41,345 nucleotides of DNA from Sphingomonadaceae bacterium. GTDB lineage: Bacteria; Pseudomonadota; Alphaproteobacteria; Sphingomonadales; Sphingomonadaceae. Where the stretch lies: contig JANYGC010000009.1 in assembly GCA_025359425.1 (NCBI GenBank), positions 1 to 41,345 of the forward strand, written 5' to 3'. The position numbers were made by a program, and so were the translations under genes. Shown piece by piece: positions 16,777 to 24,574 of this stretch. The number at the start of each line of letters is the position of its first letter. Position 1 is the stretch's first letter. The notes under the pieces are model-generated. The model did no database searches. It had not been told where the DNA came from and saw only the letters and a list, made by a program, of their open reading frames with translations.

Positions 16777-17334
16777 ATGGCGACCGCCGCGAAACCTGCC
16801 GACAAGAATTTTACCGACGTCGCCACCTTGCGGGCGCAGGCGCGCAAGCACATCGAAGACGGTGCGGTCACCAAGACCTATCCCGCCGACCGTGAGCTGA
16901 TTGTCGGCAAGCTGCAGGAATCGCTCGCCACCGAATGGGTCTGCGTGCTGCGTTATCTGCGCCATTACCACACCGCTACGGGTATGGTGTCCGAACCGAT
17001 CAAGGCGCACTTCCTTGAGCATGCCAACGCCGAACAGGCCCACGCGATGATGCTCGCCGAGCGGATCGTGCAATTGGGCGGTGAGCCCGATCTCAATCCC
17101 GATCACCTGACCAAGCTCAGCCATGCCGAATACCGCGAGGGCAAGACGCTCAAAGACATGGTCAAGGAAGACCTGGTGGCCGAACGCATTGCGATCGATT
17201 CGTACCGCGAGCTGATCGACTACGTCGGCGACCGCGACACCACCACCAAGAAGCTACTGATGCACATCCTCGAGCAGGAAGAAGAGCACGCGGACGAGTT
17301 TTCGGATCTGCTCGACGGGTGGGAGGGGGAATAA
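16777..17334 (+). CDS. Ferritin-like / bacterioferritin-type protein
   Basis: A 185-residue four-helix-bundle protein. Candidate di-iron ligands lie in four helices: ATEWVCVLRYLRHYH, EHANAEQAHAMMLAERIVQL, EDLVAERIAIDSYRELIDY and ILEQEEEHADEFSDLL, giving the E...ExxH...E...ExxH pattern of the ferritin-like superfamily. The segment LGGEPDLNP is typical of bacterioferritin-like members. The predicted role is iron storage or oxidation, protecting against peroxide. Met as a haem ligand cannot be assigned. ATG 16777 is the only sensible start. Monocistronic: a terminator-like hairpin precedes it and an inverted repeat follows. Confidence 0.86.
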   Translation: MATAAKPADKNFTDVATLRAQARKHIEDGAVTKTYPADRELIVGKLQESLATEWVCVLRYLRHYHTATGMVSEPIKAHFLEHANAEQAHAMMLAERIVQLGGEPDLNPDHLTKLSHAEYREGKTLKDMVKEDLVAERIAIDSYRELIDYVGDRDTTTKKLLMHILEQEEEHADEFSDLLDGWEGE

Positions 17335-17369
17335 GCGCGGCCAAAAGCGATGCCGGGATTACTTTGAAT

Positions 17370-17472
17370 CGTCATCCCGGCGAAGGCCGGGACCCAGCAC
17401 TTCTGCCCATGAATCTGCGAAGCGTCGCTGTTTTCTTGTTTGGACTGGGTCCCGGCCTTCGCCGGGATGACG
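17370..17472. repeat. 103-bp inverted repeat, CGTCATCCCGGCGAAGGCC family
   Basis: CGTCATCCCGGCGAAGGCCG (17370-17389, continuing GGACCCAG to 17397) is perfectly inverted at 17445-17472. The 28-bp arms flank a 47-bp centre. The same repeat sequence is widespread in alphaproteobacterial intergenic regions. It lies between the convergent ferritin-like and thioredoxin-like genes. Confidence 0.9.
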
Positions 17473-17507
17473 GGTAGTTCGCGCCGTTGAGACGTGGTCC
17501 TAAGCTG

Positions 17508-18020
17508 TCATTTCTTATCGAACCCGCGGAACGAGGCGAGCACCTTGTCGGTGCCGCGGCTTTTGGCGTTGCGCCAGCTGACCGCGTCCTTCTTGCCGTT
17601 GAACAGCTTGCCATCGCCGCGCAGCACGAACAGTGCCGGGGTGCTCTTGAGGTTCTTGACCCCGAGGCGTTTGACCAGATCGAGATTGCGACCCTCGCCG
17701 CTCTGCGGACGGCCGACGTCGATGAAGGTCACTTCATAGCGCGCGCCGAATTCGCTTTTGAACGCATCCGACGTGAGCACTTTGGCCAGCGCGCGGCTGT
17801 CGTGGCACCAGTCCGCCCCGAACACGATCACCGCGCTGGCCTTGCTGGCTGCGGCATGGGCCAAAGCCTGCGTAAACACATGCGCGCCATCCGCATCGAC
17901 CGGGAAGTAAAGGACCGTCGCCGGTTCAACTGCGGCCGGCGCATCCTGCGCGCCAACAATTCCGGCCTGCTCGGCACTCAGCGCGAGCAGCAGCGGCGCA
18001 GCCAACCGCAGCAGCATCAT
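17508..18020 (-). CDS. Thioredoxin-like protein with a single active-site Cys
   Basis: A 170-residue exported thioredoxin-fold protein. The N-terminal hydrophobic segment (about 1-24) looks like a signal peptide ending near VGAQDA. The active-site region reads [18 protein letters not shown]72-H-D-S75, so the second Cys of the usual CxxC is Ser. The later [13 protein letters not shown] holds the cis-proline. The protein cannot do ordinary dithiol exchange; it may act as a monothiol or chaperone-like thioredoxin, or bind metal. It begins with a 4-bp ATGA overlap with the upstream cobS stop, so the two are coupled. An in-frame second ATG at 18015-18017 is an alternative start. Confidence 0.82.
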   Translation of the reverse strand: MMLLRLAAPLLLALSAEQAGIVGAQDAPAAVEPATVLYFPVDADGAHVFTQALAHAAASKASAVIVFGADWCHDSRALAKVLTSDAFKSEFGARYEVTFIDVGRPQSGEGRNLDLVKRLGVKNLKSTPALFVLRGDGKLFNGKKDAVSWRNAKSRGTDKVLASFRGFDKK

Positions 18021-19009
18021 GCTTTGCCCACGACGCTTTCGGGCAGATCGGTGCCGAACACGCGCTGGTAGTATTCAGCCACCAGCATGCGCTCGGTCTC
18101 ATCGCATTTGTTGAGGAACGAGAGGCGGAAGGCAAAGCCAGGATCCTTGAAGATCGCGGTGTTCTGCGCCCAGGTGATGACGGTGCGCGGGCTCATCACG
18201 GTGCTGATATCGCCGTTGATGAAGCCCTGCCGGGTCAGATCGGCGACCTTGACCATCTGGCCGACCAGTTCGGCCGAAGCACCTTCCGATTTGCTCAGCA
18301 CAATCTCGCTCTCGACCGCGGCGGGCAGGTAGTTGAGTCCGACGACAATGTTCCAGCGGTCCATCTGGCCCTGATTGATCGCCTGGGTGCCGTGGTAGAG
18401 CCCGCTGGTATCGCCCAGCCCGACCGTGTTCGCGGTGCTGAACAGGCGGAAGAACGGATTGGGCCGGATCACGCGGTTCTGATCGAGCAGCGTGAGCTTG
18501 CCCTCGGCTTCGAGCACGCGCTGGATCACGAACATTACGTCGGGGCGGCCGGCGTCGTATTCGTCGAACACCAGCGCGACCGGGTGTTGCAGCGCCCAGG
18601 GGAGCAGCCCTTCGCGAAATTCGGTGACCTGCAACCCATCGCGCAGCACGATCGCGTCGCGGCCGATCAGGTCGATCCGGCTGATGTGGGCATCGAGGTT
18701 GATGCGGATGCACGGCCAGTTGAGCCGCGCGGCGACCTGTTCGATGTGGGTCGACTTGCCGGTGCCGTGATAACCCTGGACCATGACGCGGCGGTTGTGG
18801 GCAAAGCCCGCGAGGATCGCCAGCGTGGTGTCGGGATCGAACACATAGCCGTCATCGGTATCGGGCACGCGTTCATCGGCCTGCGAAAAGGCCGGAACCT
18901 TCATATCGACATCGATGCCGAACAGATCGCGCACCGAAACCTCGCGGTCGGGTGCGGGCAGGATGGTGTCCGAGGCGGAGCCGGGCTGGGTGTTGGGAAT
19001 GTCGGTCAT
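18017..19009 (-). CDS. cobS: CobS-like AAA+ ATPase (cobaltochelatase subunit type)
   Basis: A 330-residue AAA+ ATPase of the CobS family. Walker [10 protein letters not shown] is at residues 79-87, Walker B VALVFDE at 144-150, and a sensor region [14 protein letters not shown] follows. CobS works with CobT and CobN to insert cobalt into hydrogenobyrinic acid diamide, but CobS/CobT pairs are common in organisms without that pathway, so the true target is open. ATG at 19007-19009 gives the family start; the frame back to 19132 is extra. In alphaproteobacteria the usual order is bolA, J protein, cobS, cobT; here the J protein is 5.6 kb upstream and no cobT is visible downstream. Confidence 0.88.
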   Translation of the reverse strand: MTDIPNTQPGSASDTILPAPDREVSVRDLFGIDVDMKVPAFSQADERVPDTDDGYVFDPDTTLAILAGFAHNRRVMVQGYHGTGKSTHIEQVAARLNWPCIRINLDAHISRIDLIGRDAIVLRDGLQVTEFREGLLPWALQHPVALVFDEYDAGRPDVMFVIQRVLEAEGKLTLLDQNRVIRPNPFFRLFSTANTVGLGDTSGLYHGTQAINQGQMDRWNIVVGLNYLPAAVESEIVLSKSEGASAELVGQMVKVADLTRQGFINGDISTVMSPRTVITWAQNTAIFKDPGFAFRLSFLNKCDETERMLVAEYYQRVFGTDLPESVVGKA

Positions 19010-19091
19010 GGCGCTGCTCCGCCTATACGCGCGGGCGCGATGCTGCAATACGGTTTGCGTTTCAAATAGCGACTCAATTGGGAGAGGTTTG

Positions 19092-19736
19092 ATGAAGGTT
19101 TTCGGGTTCCCGCTGTCCCCGTTTGTCCGCAAGGTTCATTTGGTCGCTACGGAAAAGGGCATCGCGGTGGAAACGGTGCTGGGCAACCCGGCCAATCCCG
19201 CCCCCGAATTCCTCGCCGCCAGCCCGTTCCGCAAAATCCCGGCATTGCAGGACGGCGATTTCACATTGGCCGATTCGACCGCGATCGTGACCTATTTCGA
19301 CGCGCTGACGCCTGACCCGCCGATGCTGCCGGGCGATGCCAGGCAACGGGCCAAGGCGGTGTGGTTCGAGGAGTTTGCCGACACCATTCTGACCCCGGCG
19401 GGCGGCAAGATCGTGTTCAACCGGTTTGTCGGGCCGAAGTTTCTCGGGCTGCCAGGCGACGAGGAAGCCGCCAGGCAAGGCGAGGCCGAGCTGGTCCCGA
19501 TCCTCGCCTATTTCGAAGGCGTGGCACCCGCAGTGGATTGGCTGACCGGCAGCGCGATCAGCATCGGCGACATTGCGGTCGCGGCGGTGTTCCGCACTCT
19601 GGGCTACGTTGGCCGTGAGCCTGCTGCTGAGCAGCACCCCAAGACCGCCGCGTGGTACGCCCGGGTCTGCGCGCGCGATGCGTGGCAGGCGGTGGCAGCG
19701 CGCGAAGCGGCGATCATGGCCAAGATCGGCGGCTGA
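19092..19736 (+). CDS. Glutathione S-transferase family protein
   Basis: A 214-residue cytosolic protein. The N-terminal thioredoxin-like domain (1-78) has [19 protein letters not shown], with SPF as the likely catalytic Ser/Tyr region, the cis-Pro in RKIPALQDG and the glutathione-binding [12 protein letters not shown]. The all-alpha domain follows (about 88-210). ATG 19092 has GGAGAGG at 19081-19087, a strong ribosome-binding site; longer frames upstream run into the cobS promoter region. It is divergent from cobS with 82 bp between the starts, and convergent with the diguanylate cyclase gene. The substrate is unknown. Confidence 0.88.
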   Translation: MKVFGFPLSPFVRKVHLVATEKGIAVETVLGNPANPAPEFLAASPFRKIPALQDGDFTLADSTAIVTYFDALTPDPPMLPGDARQRAKAVWFEEFADTILTPAGGKIVFNRFVGPKFLGLPGDEEAARQGEAELVPILAYFEGVAPAVDWLTGSAISIGDIAVAAVFRTLGYVGREPAAEQHPKTAAWYARVCARDAWQAVAAREAAIMAKIGG

Positions 19737-19749
19737 GGCTCAGGCCGCC
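19728..19749. terminator. Compact hairpin shared by convergent stops
   Basis: GGCGGC (19728-19733) pairs with GCCGCC (19744-19749), with an inner TGAG/CTCA pair. It spans the stop codons of the glutathione transferase (+) and diguanylate cyclase (-) genes. There is no long T-run, so function is only likely. Confidence 0.4.
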
Positions 19750-21404
19750 TTGGTCGCGCCGAAATCGGTAGCACGGCAAGCACGGTCGCGGCCATCGGCC
19801 TTGGCCCGGTACAGCGCAGTATCGGCGAGCCGATAAAGCCGCCGCCAGTCACTTTCCGAGATCAGCTTGCCGTCGACGAAGCCGACACTGACGGTGACCT
19901 GCCAGTTCATCGGCATGGTGCGCTGGCGGATCGCGTCGAGCAGCCGCTCGGGCGGGCACTGCCGCTGCAATCGCAGCGGCACCAGCAATGCGAATTCCTC
20001 GCCGCCGAGCCGGACCGCGAGGCTGCCTTCCGGGCGGCAGTCCTGGATCGCCTGGCTCACTTCGCGCAGCACCTCGTCGCCCAGATCGTGGCCGATGCGG
20101 TCGTTGATCGCCTTGAAGTGATCGATATCGATCAGGAACAGGCGGTGCGGTTCGGTGCGGCCGATCGCGTAATGGATGAAGGCGCGGCGGTTGAGCAGCC
20201 CGGTCAAGGGGTCGGAATTGGCCAGGCGCAACGCCGATTGCTCGCTGGCCCTGGCCTGGTCACGCTCGGACGACAGTTCGCGCAGGCGCGAGACGATCAG
20301 CATGGTCGAGAGCAGCGATTCGATCGACAGCGCGATCAGGTTGCCGTTATCGAGCCAGAAGCTGTACCCGATCGCCCCGGAAGCATAGCCCGCGCGCAGG
20401 ATCGAGACGACCACCGGCGGGCTCCACGCGATGATGAACAGCCCCAGGTGGCGAACGCGCGCGCGCCGGGCGGTGTAGATAATCGGCACCATCATCAGCA
20501 ACGCAGCGGTGCAGGTGGCGGTGTAGATCCGGTCGAGCCAGTCGCCCTGCCACGGCGCCAGCACGGCAAAGGCCAGCGCGCTGGTGAGGGTTGCAATGCA
20601 GATGGCGATAACAGTCCGGCGCAGCCGCGGCCCGAACACCTGCGGCCCGAAAAAGTCCGCCATGAAGCGGATCGAAGCGACTGCGGCGAGCGCAAGGAAC
20701 AGATAATTGAGCCGCACCCGGTCATTGTTGGCCAGCGTTGGGATAACCAGCATCGCGATAGTGGACGAGGTAAAGGTATAGGCCATCAGCGCGCTGACCA
20801 TTGCCGCGTAGGACAACTGGAAGGCATGGCGCATGACCGACCACAACGCGAGGTTGTAGGTCAGCAAGGCAAGCGACAGCCCCCCGAACGCGGCATAGAG
20901 CGCGATCAGCCACGATTGCAGCCGGAAGCTCTGGCTGGCGGTCATCAGGTGCGCGCCGATCACCACCCCGCGCCAATTGGCACTGCCGTTGACCGCGATG
21001 TCGATCCCGGTGAGCGGCGCGGCGCGGACGGGCACCGGCAATTCGAAAATCGCGCCGATGGTCATGTAGCGCCGCGCATTGGACGAATCGAAGCCCAGCT
21101 GCGCGGTGCTGCCGTCACCATAGCGAAAGGTAATCTGCTCAGCCTCCTGCCACATGCTCGAGTGGCGCAGGACCAGCGGATCCGACGGATTCACCTGAAC
21201 CGGCGAGAACCGCAACTGCGCCGCAAAATCGCCCGCTCCGAAACGGTTCTGCGCCGCGCCGCAATCGAACTGCGGCGCCGTCCGTGCCGCCACCGGGGCA
21301 ATACAGGTGGTCACCGGAATTTCGGCATGCGCCGCGCTGGCTACGCCCAGCGCGATCAACAGCGCAGCGCAAAGCCGCAGCAAAATATTCCGAAAATCCG
21401 CCAT
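19740..21404 (-). CDS. Membrane diguanylate cyclase (7TMR-DISM + GGDEF)
   Basis: A 554-residue enzyme predicted to make cyclic di-GMP from two GTP. The signal peptide is about 1-27. A periplasmic beta-sandwich (28-160) of the 7TMR-DISM extracellular type follows, then seven transmembrane helices (about 165-375), a short coiled coil, and a GGDEF domain (about 395-540) with LIDIDHFKAINDRIGHDLGD and an intact RLGGEEF (GGEEF at 467-471). No RxxD inhibitory site is visible just upstream (RPEGS instead), so product inhibition may be lost. The periplasmic domain is probably a ligand sensor. The start ATG (21402-21404) is divergent from a TetR gene. Confidence 0.9.
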   Translation of the reverse strand: MADFRNILLRLCAALLIALGVASAAHAEIPVTTCIAPVAARTAPQFDCGAAQNRFGAGDFAAQLRFSPVQVNPSDPLVLRHSSMWQEAEQITFRYGDGSTAQLGFDSSNARRYMTIGAIFELPVPVRAAPLTGIDIAVNGSANWRGVVIGAHLMTASQSFRLQSWLIALYAAFGGLSLALLTYNLALWSVMRHAFQLSYAAMVSALMAYTFTSSTIAMLVIPTLANNDRVRLNYLFLALAAVASIRFMADFFGPQVFGPRLRRTVIAICIATLTSALAFAVLAPWQGDWLDRIYTATCTAALLMMVPIIYTARRARVRHLGLFIIAWSPPVVVSILRAGYASGAIGYSFWLDNGNLIALSIESLLSTMLIVSRLRELSSERDQARASEQSALRLANSDPLTGLLNRRAFIHYAIGRTEPHRLFLIDIDHFKAINDRIGHDLGDEVLREVSQAIQDCRPEGSLAVRLGGEEFALLVPLRLQRQCPPERLLDAIRQRTMPMNWQVTVSVGFVDGKLISESDWRRLYRLADTALYRAKADGRDRACRATDFGATKAA

Positions 21405-22082
21405 TTGCGAGCCTGGTTAAACCATCAGGGCAAACTTACCGTTAATCCTGTTCAGTCCTTCCGCCCGGCCCCAGCGTCGGCCCGCGACAAATTGCTCGAG
21501 GCCGGCGTCAAGCTGGTGCGGCAGCAGGGTTTTGCCGGAACTTCGGTCGATCAGCTATGCCGTGAAGCCGGGGTGACCAAAGGCGCGTTCTTCCACCACT
21601 TCGCCTCGAAGGAGGCGCTCGGGGTTGCGCTGGCGGACTACTGGTCAAGCTCGACCGGGGCGTTCTTTGCGGCCGCGCCGTATCATCACCACGCCGATCC
21701 GGCTGCGCGCGTGCTCGGCTACATCGACCTGCGGACCGAGCTGATCGCCGGGCCGGCGGAAAGCTTCAGCTGCGTCGCCGGGACCATGGTTCAGGAGGCG
21801 TTCGTGTCGAGCGAGCCGATCCGCGCCGCGTGCAATTCCAGTATCCTGGGTAACGCCGCAGCTTTGGAGGATGATCTCGCCGCAGCAATCGACCAGTCCG
21901 GCGCAAGGGGGGTAACCGCCGCGTCGCTCGCCCGCCACATTCAGGCGGTGATCCAGGGCGCATTCGTGCTGGCCAAGGCCGGGGGCGATGCCGGCGCTGC
22001 CGCCGCGGCACGCGAGCACCTGCTACATTTGCGCCGCTATTTCGAGATGTTGCTGACCAACGAGAATACCCGTGCCGATTGA
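21405..22082 (+). CDS. TetR/AcrR family transcriptional regulator
   Basis: The recognisable protein runs from about 21480 to the stop at 22080-22082. The N-terminal helix-turn-helix is RDKLLEAGVKLVRQQGFAGT, SVDQLCREAGVTKGAFFHHF, ASKEALGVALADY. A helical ligand domain follows, with CVAGTMVQEAF and a terminal HIQAVIQGAFVLAKAGG typical of the TetR_C regions. The start is unclear: there is no in-frame ATG or GTG before the domain. TTG 21405, directly abutting the divergent start codon, and TTG 21492, inside the first helix, are the only standard options. The stop overlaps the next gene's GTG by 11 bp, so the two are coupled. The target is not known. Confidence 0.8.
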   Translation: MRAWLNHQGKLTVNPVQSFRPAPASARDKLLEAGVKLVRQQGFAGTSVDQLCREAGVTKGAFFHHFASKEALGVALADYWSSSTGAFFAAAPYHHHADPAARVLGYIDLRTELIAGPAESFSCVAGTMVQEAFVSSEPIRAACNSSILGNAAALEDDLAAAIDQSGARGVTAASLARHIQAVIQGAFVLAKAGGDAGAAAAAREHLLHLRRYFEMLLTNENTRAD

Positions 22083-22629
22083 TCTCGCCGCGGCGAGGCC
22101 AGGCCCGGGCGATGTCGCGATCGTGCCCGCGCCGACGCATCTGCTGCGCTGCCAATGCGGCGCGGTGGAGTGTCTGGCGCAAGGCGCGCCAATCGGCACC
22201 GCGGTGTGCTATTGCGACGATTGTCAGGCCGCTGCCGCTCAGATCGAGGCGCTGCCCGGCGCTGCGCCGGTCATGGATCCCGATGGCGGAACCGCACTTT
22301 GCCTGTTTCGCGCCAACCGCTTCACGGTCAGGCGCGGGGCGGAACAGCTGGCGGCGCACAAGCTGCGGCCAGACAGCATCACCAACCGCATGGTCGCCAC
22401 CTGCTGCAACAGCGCGATGTTCTTGTCGTTCGACAAAGGGCCGCACAGGGTCTCGACCCTGCGCAACCGCTTCGCCGCCGCGCAACCACCAATCCAGTTC
22501 CGCCATATGACCAAATACCGCACCAGCACGCTACCGTACCCCGACGCAGTGACGACCCATCGCAAATTTCCGCCGCGCTTCCTCGGCATGGTCTTGCGCG
22601 ACTGGGTGGCATTGAAGCTGGGCCGTTGA
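22072..22629 (+). CDS. DUF6151 / GFA-like zinc-binding protein
   Basis: A 185-residue protein with cysteine clusters like those of glutathione-dependent formaldehyde-activating (GFA) proteins: LRCQCGAVEC, CYCDDCQ and later VATCCNSAMF. These would bind zinc. The C-terminal part FPPRFLGMVLRDWVALKLGR matches what I recall of DUF6151 proteins. Enzyme activity is not proven for this group. The start is GTG 22072, giving MPIDLAAARPGPGD, and it overlaps the TetR stop by 11 bp, so it is probably co-transcribed with the regulator and may be its target. Confidence 0.78.
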   Translation: MPIDLAAARPGPGDVAIVPAPTHLLRCQCGAVECLAQGAPIGTAVCYCDDCQAAAAQIEALPGAAPVMDPDGGTALCLFRANRFTVRRGAEQLAAHKLRPDSITNRMVATCCNSAMFLSFDKGPHRVSTLRNRFAAAQPPIQFRHMTKYRTSTLPYPDAVTTHRKFPPRFLGMVLRDWVALKLGR

Positions 22630-22655
22630 CAGGTCGATCATGTTCTAGTTACGTT
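22626..22655 (+). promoter_or_regulatory. Candidate promoter of the second glutathione transferase gene
   Basis: A perfect -35 hexamer TTGACA (22626-22631) overlaps the end of the DUF6151 gene. An 18-bp spacer leads to a weak -10 TACGTT (22650-22655). It lies 22 bp before the ATG at 22678. The -35 is clear, the -10 is not. Confidence 0.35.
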
Positions 22656-22677
22656 CCGGTTTTTGCAGGAGCTCCCG

Positions 22678-23304
22678 ATGGCCGCTTACACCCTCTTCAC
22701 CAACCCGATGTCGCGCGGGCAGATTGCGCGGTGGGCGCTGCACGAAGCCGGGGTTGCCTACGATCAGGTGCTGGTCGACTGGGCCGACAAGCCCGCCGCA
22801 TTGCTCGCCGCGAACACTATGGGCAAGGTGCCCACGGTCATTCATCGCAGCGAAACCGGGACACGGGTGGTGAGCGAATGCGCCGCGATCTGCGCCTATC
22901 TGGCCGAGAGCGAGCCCGAAGCCGGATTGCTGCCGTCTGACGCTGAACTGGCGGACTACTACCGCTGGATGTTCTTTGCCGCCGGTCCGGTCGAGCAGGC
23001 GATCGTCGGCCGCTCGATGGGCTGGGAAGTGCCCAAAGAGCGCGAAGGAATGGTCGGGTTCGGCAGCCTCGAACGGGTGCTCGATACCCTCGATAACCAT
23101 TTCTCCGATCACGCTTTTGTGTGCGGGCCCCGGTTTACCATGGCCGACGTCTATGTCGGCAGCCAGATCGACTGGGGGCTCAATTTCGGCTCGATCCCGC
23201 CGCGCGAAAGCTTTGTCGCCTATGCCGAACGGTTTCAGGCACGCGCCGCTTATGCGGCAGCCAAAGCGATCGACAACCAGCTGATTCAGGAGGCCAAGCA
23301 ATGA
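22678..23304 (+). CDS. Glutathione S-transferase family protein
   Basis: A 208-residue protein. The N-terminal thioredoxin-like domain has YTLFTNPMSRGQIARWALHE (the Ser of MSRG is a plausible catalytic residue), MGKVPTVIHRSE with the cis-Pro, and SECAAICAYLAE. The alpha-helical domain includes FTMADVYVGSQIDWG, the capping-box region of GSTs. ATG 22678 is preceded by CAGGAG. Its stop overlaps the next start (ATGA, 23301-23304), so it is coupled to a short chimeric PhnB-like frame. The substrate is unknown. Confidence 0.88.
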   Translation: MAAYTLFTNPMSRGQIARWALHEAGVAYDQVLVDWADKPAALLAANTMGKVPTVIHRSETGTRVVSECAAICAYLAESEPEAGLLPSDAELADYYRWMFFAAGPVEQAIVGRSMGWEVPKEREGMVGFGSLERVLDTLDNHFSDHAFVCGPRFTMADVYVGSQIDWGLNFGSIPPRESFVAYAERFQARAAYAAAKAIDNQLIQEAKQ

Positions 23305-23507
23305 CCGCTGAAAAAGTGACCTTGTGCCTGTGGTATGATGGGACCGCAGAAGCTGCCGCAACATTCTATGCGCAGACTTTTCCGGACAGCGCGGTCGGCG
23401 CGGTGCTGCGCGCGCATTTGCTCGCGCTGCCTGCGGTTGTGCGTTGCGTCGATGACGCGCGGCCTTATCGTCATTATTTCCCGCTCGGCGCGCCCGACCG
23501 GGATTGA
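23301..23507 (+). pseudogene. PhnB-like VOC protein remnant fused to a GST-like tail
   Basis: A 68-residue frame. Residues 1-37 (VTLCLWYDGTAEAAATFYAQ then TFPDSAVGAVLR) match the N-terminus of PhnB / 3-demethylubiquinone methyltransferase-like VOC proteins, which are normally about 150 residues. From residue 38 the sequence changes to LLALPAVVRCVDDARPYRHY then FPLGAPDRD, which looks like the last residues of a glutathione transferase. This suggests a deletion joining two genes in frame. It is coupled to the upstream GST gene by an ATGA overlap. The remaining protein lacks the metal-binding half of the VOC fold and is unlikely to be active. The identity of the tail is my reading and less sure than the head. 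Confidence 0.6.
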
Positions 23508-23522
23508 GGAGAGCAAACGAAC

Positions 23523-23963
23523 ATGTACGAATTGTCAGTCACCCGCCTGATCGAAGCGCCCGCCGACGCAGTCTGGGACGTGATGACCAACCGGATGAAC
23601 GATTGGTGGTGCCCCAAGCCATGGCGCGCTGAGGTGCGGCGGATGGACCGCTTCGCCGGCGGCAGGTCCGAAGTGGCGATGTTCGGTCCCAACGGCGAGA
23701 CCAACCAGCATCCCGGATTCATCCTCGCGTGGGATGAGGGCAAACGCTTTGCCTTCACCGACGCGATCGAAGGCGACTTGCAACCTGCGGGTCCGTTCAT
23801 GATCGGCATTTTCGCGATCGCCCCCGAAGGCAGCGGCACCCGCTACACCGCCACCGCCCGCCACTGGAGCGCCGAAAGCATGGCCCACCACAAGGAAATG
23901 GGCTTCGCGGAGGGCTGGGGCGCGGCGGCCGATCAGCTCAAGGCATTGTGCGAAGCGGAGTGA
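23523..23963 (+). CDS. SRPBCC (AHSA1-like) protein
   Basis: A 146-residue START-like fold protein of the AHSA1 group: VTRLIEAPADAVWDVMTNRM at the start, then DWWCPKPWRAEVRRMDRFAG, GFILAWDEGKRFAFTDAI and a C-terminal helix with HHKEMGFAEGWGAAADQLKA. The family has a ligand-binding cavity; the ligand is unknown. ATG 23523 has GAGGAG at 23507-23512. PhnB-like and AHSA1-like genes are often neighbours in sphingomonads, which agrees with the remnant upstream. Confidence 0.88.
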   Translation: MYELSVTRLIEAPADAVWDVMTNRMNDWWCPKPWRAEVRRMDRFAGGRSEVAMFGPNGETNQHPGFILAWDEGKRFAFTDAIEGDLQPAGPFMIGIFAIAPEGSGTRYTATARHWSAESMAHHKEMGFAEGWGAAADQLKALCEAE

Positions 23964-24418
23964 CAGCGGCACGGCAGGTCTGGCTCAAGGCCTGGCTCAT
24001 CTGCGGCGCGCTCGACGCGCTATGGGCGAGTGTCCTGACTTTGTTGCGCGGCGCTCCCCTCGCCGAGCTGTGGCTGTTCGTCGCCTCAGGGCCGCTGGGT
24101 GATCGCGCCATCGGCTGGGGACTGCCCGGCGTGCTCGCGGGCCTTGCGGTGCATTTCGCGCTGATGGCGGCGATGGTCGCGGCCGGGCTGTGGCTCGCGC
24201 GCAGGACCATGCTGGGCCAGGTTGCGACATGGAAAGCCGGGACGCTGTACGGCCTCGCGCTGTATTACGTGATGTACGGATTGGTCCTGCCGCAGCGCTT
24301 TGGCATCCCCTTCCCCGATCCAGACCGGTTGAGGGTAGCGCTCGGGCTGTTCCCGCATATTTTTCTGCTCGGGTTGCCGATGTTCTATCTGTTCCGAAAC
24401 CAGCAAACAGTCCCGTGA
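23948..24418 (+). CDS. Small integral membrane protein, unknown family
   Basis: A 156-residue protein with about four hydrophobic helices (around residues 14-32, 58-82, 97-115 and 133-149). No catalytic motif is visible and I do not recognise a family. The start is either GTG 23948 (CAAGG just upstream, 16-bp overlap with the AHSA1-like gene) or GTG 23960, which overlaps that gene's stop as GTGA; both imply coupling. Its stop codon touches an inverted repeat that begins at 24418. Confidence 0.7.
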   Translation: MRSGVTAARQVWLKAWLICGALDALWASVLTLLRGAPLAELWLFVASGPLGDRAIGWGLPGVLAGLAVHFALMAAMVAAGLWLARRTMLGQVATWKAGTLYGLALYYVMYGLVLPQRFGIPFPDPDRLRVALGLFPHIFLLGLPMFYLFRNQQTVP

Positions 24419-24537
24419 AATCCTCCCCCAGGGGGGGAGGTGGCCCGCCAAAGGCGGGTCGGTGGGGGCCAGTTGCGCGTTCGCTCCCCCACCGTCAGCC
24501 CTGCGGGCTGCCACCTCCCCCAAAGGGGGAGGATTTT
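24418..24537. repeat. 120-bp inverted repeat element with CCTCCCCC-type ends, copy 1
   Basis: The left arm (24418-24471) begins AAATCCTCCCCCAGGGGGGG and runs to GGTCGGTGGGGGCC. The right arm (24484-24537) is its inverted copy, ending CCCCCAAAGGGGGAGGATTT. Each end is itself a small CCCC/GGGG hairpin, and the inner part holds another (CCCGCCAAAGGCGGG). It carries no gene. The architecture is shared with 28949-29097 and with the ends of the DUF559 element at 32612-33123. Confidence 0.88.
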
Positions 24538-24574
24538 AAGGGATTCAGGCAAACGCGTCAGCTTTCCTGAGCAA

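Noticed and set aside
15514..17124. 536-residue open frame opposite the MDR oxidoreductase and ferritin-like genes
   Set aside because: It crosses two genes and an intergenic hairpin and shows no domain.
20088..21404. Long + strand extension of the TetR frame across the diguanylate cyclase gene
   Set aside because: The first two thirds are antisense to a clear cyclase; only the part after about 21405 resembles a protein family.
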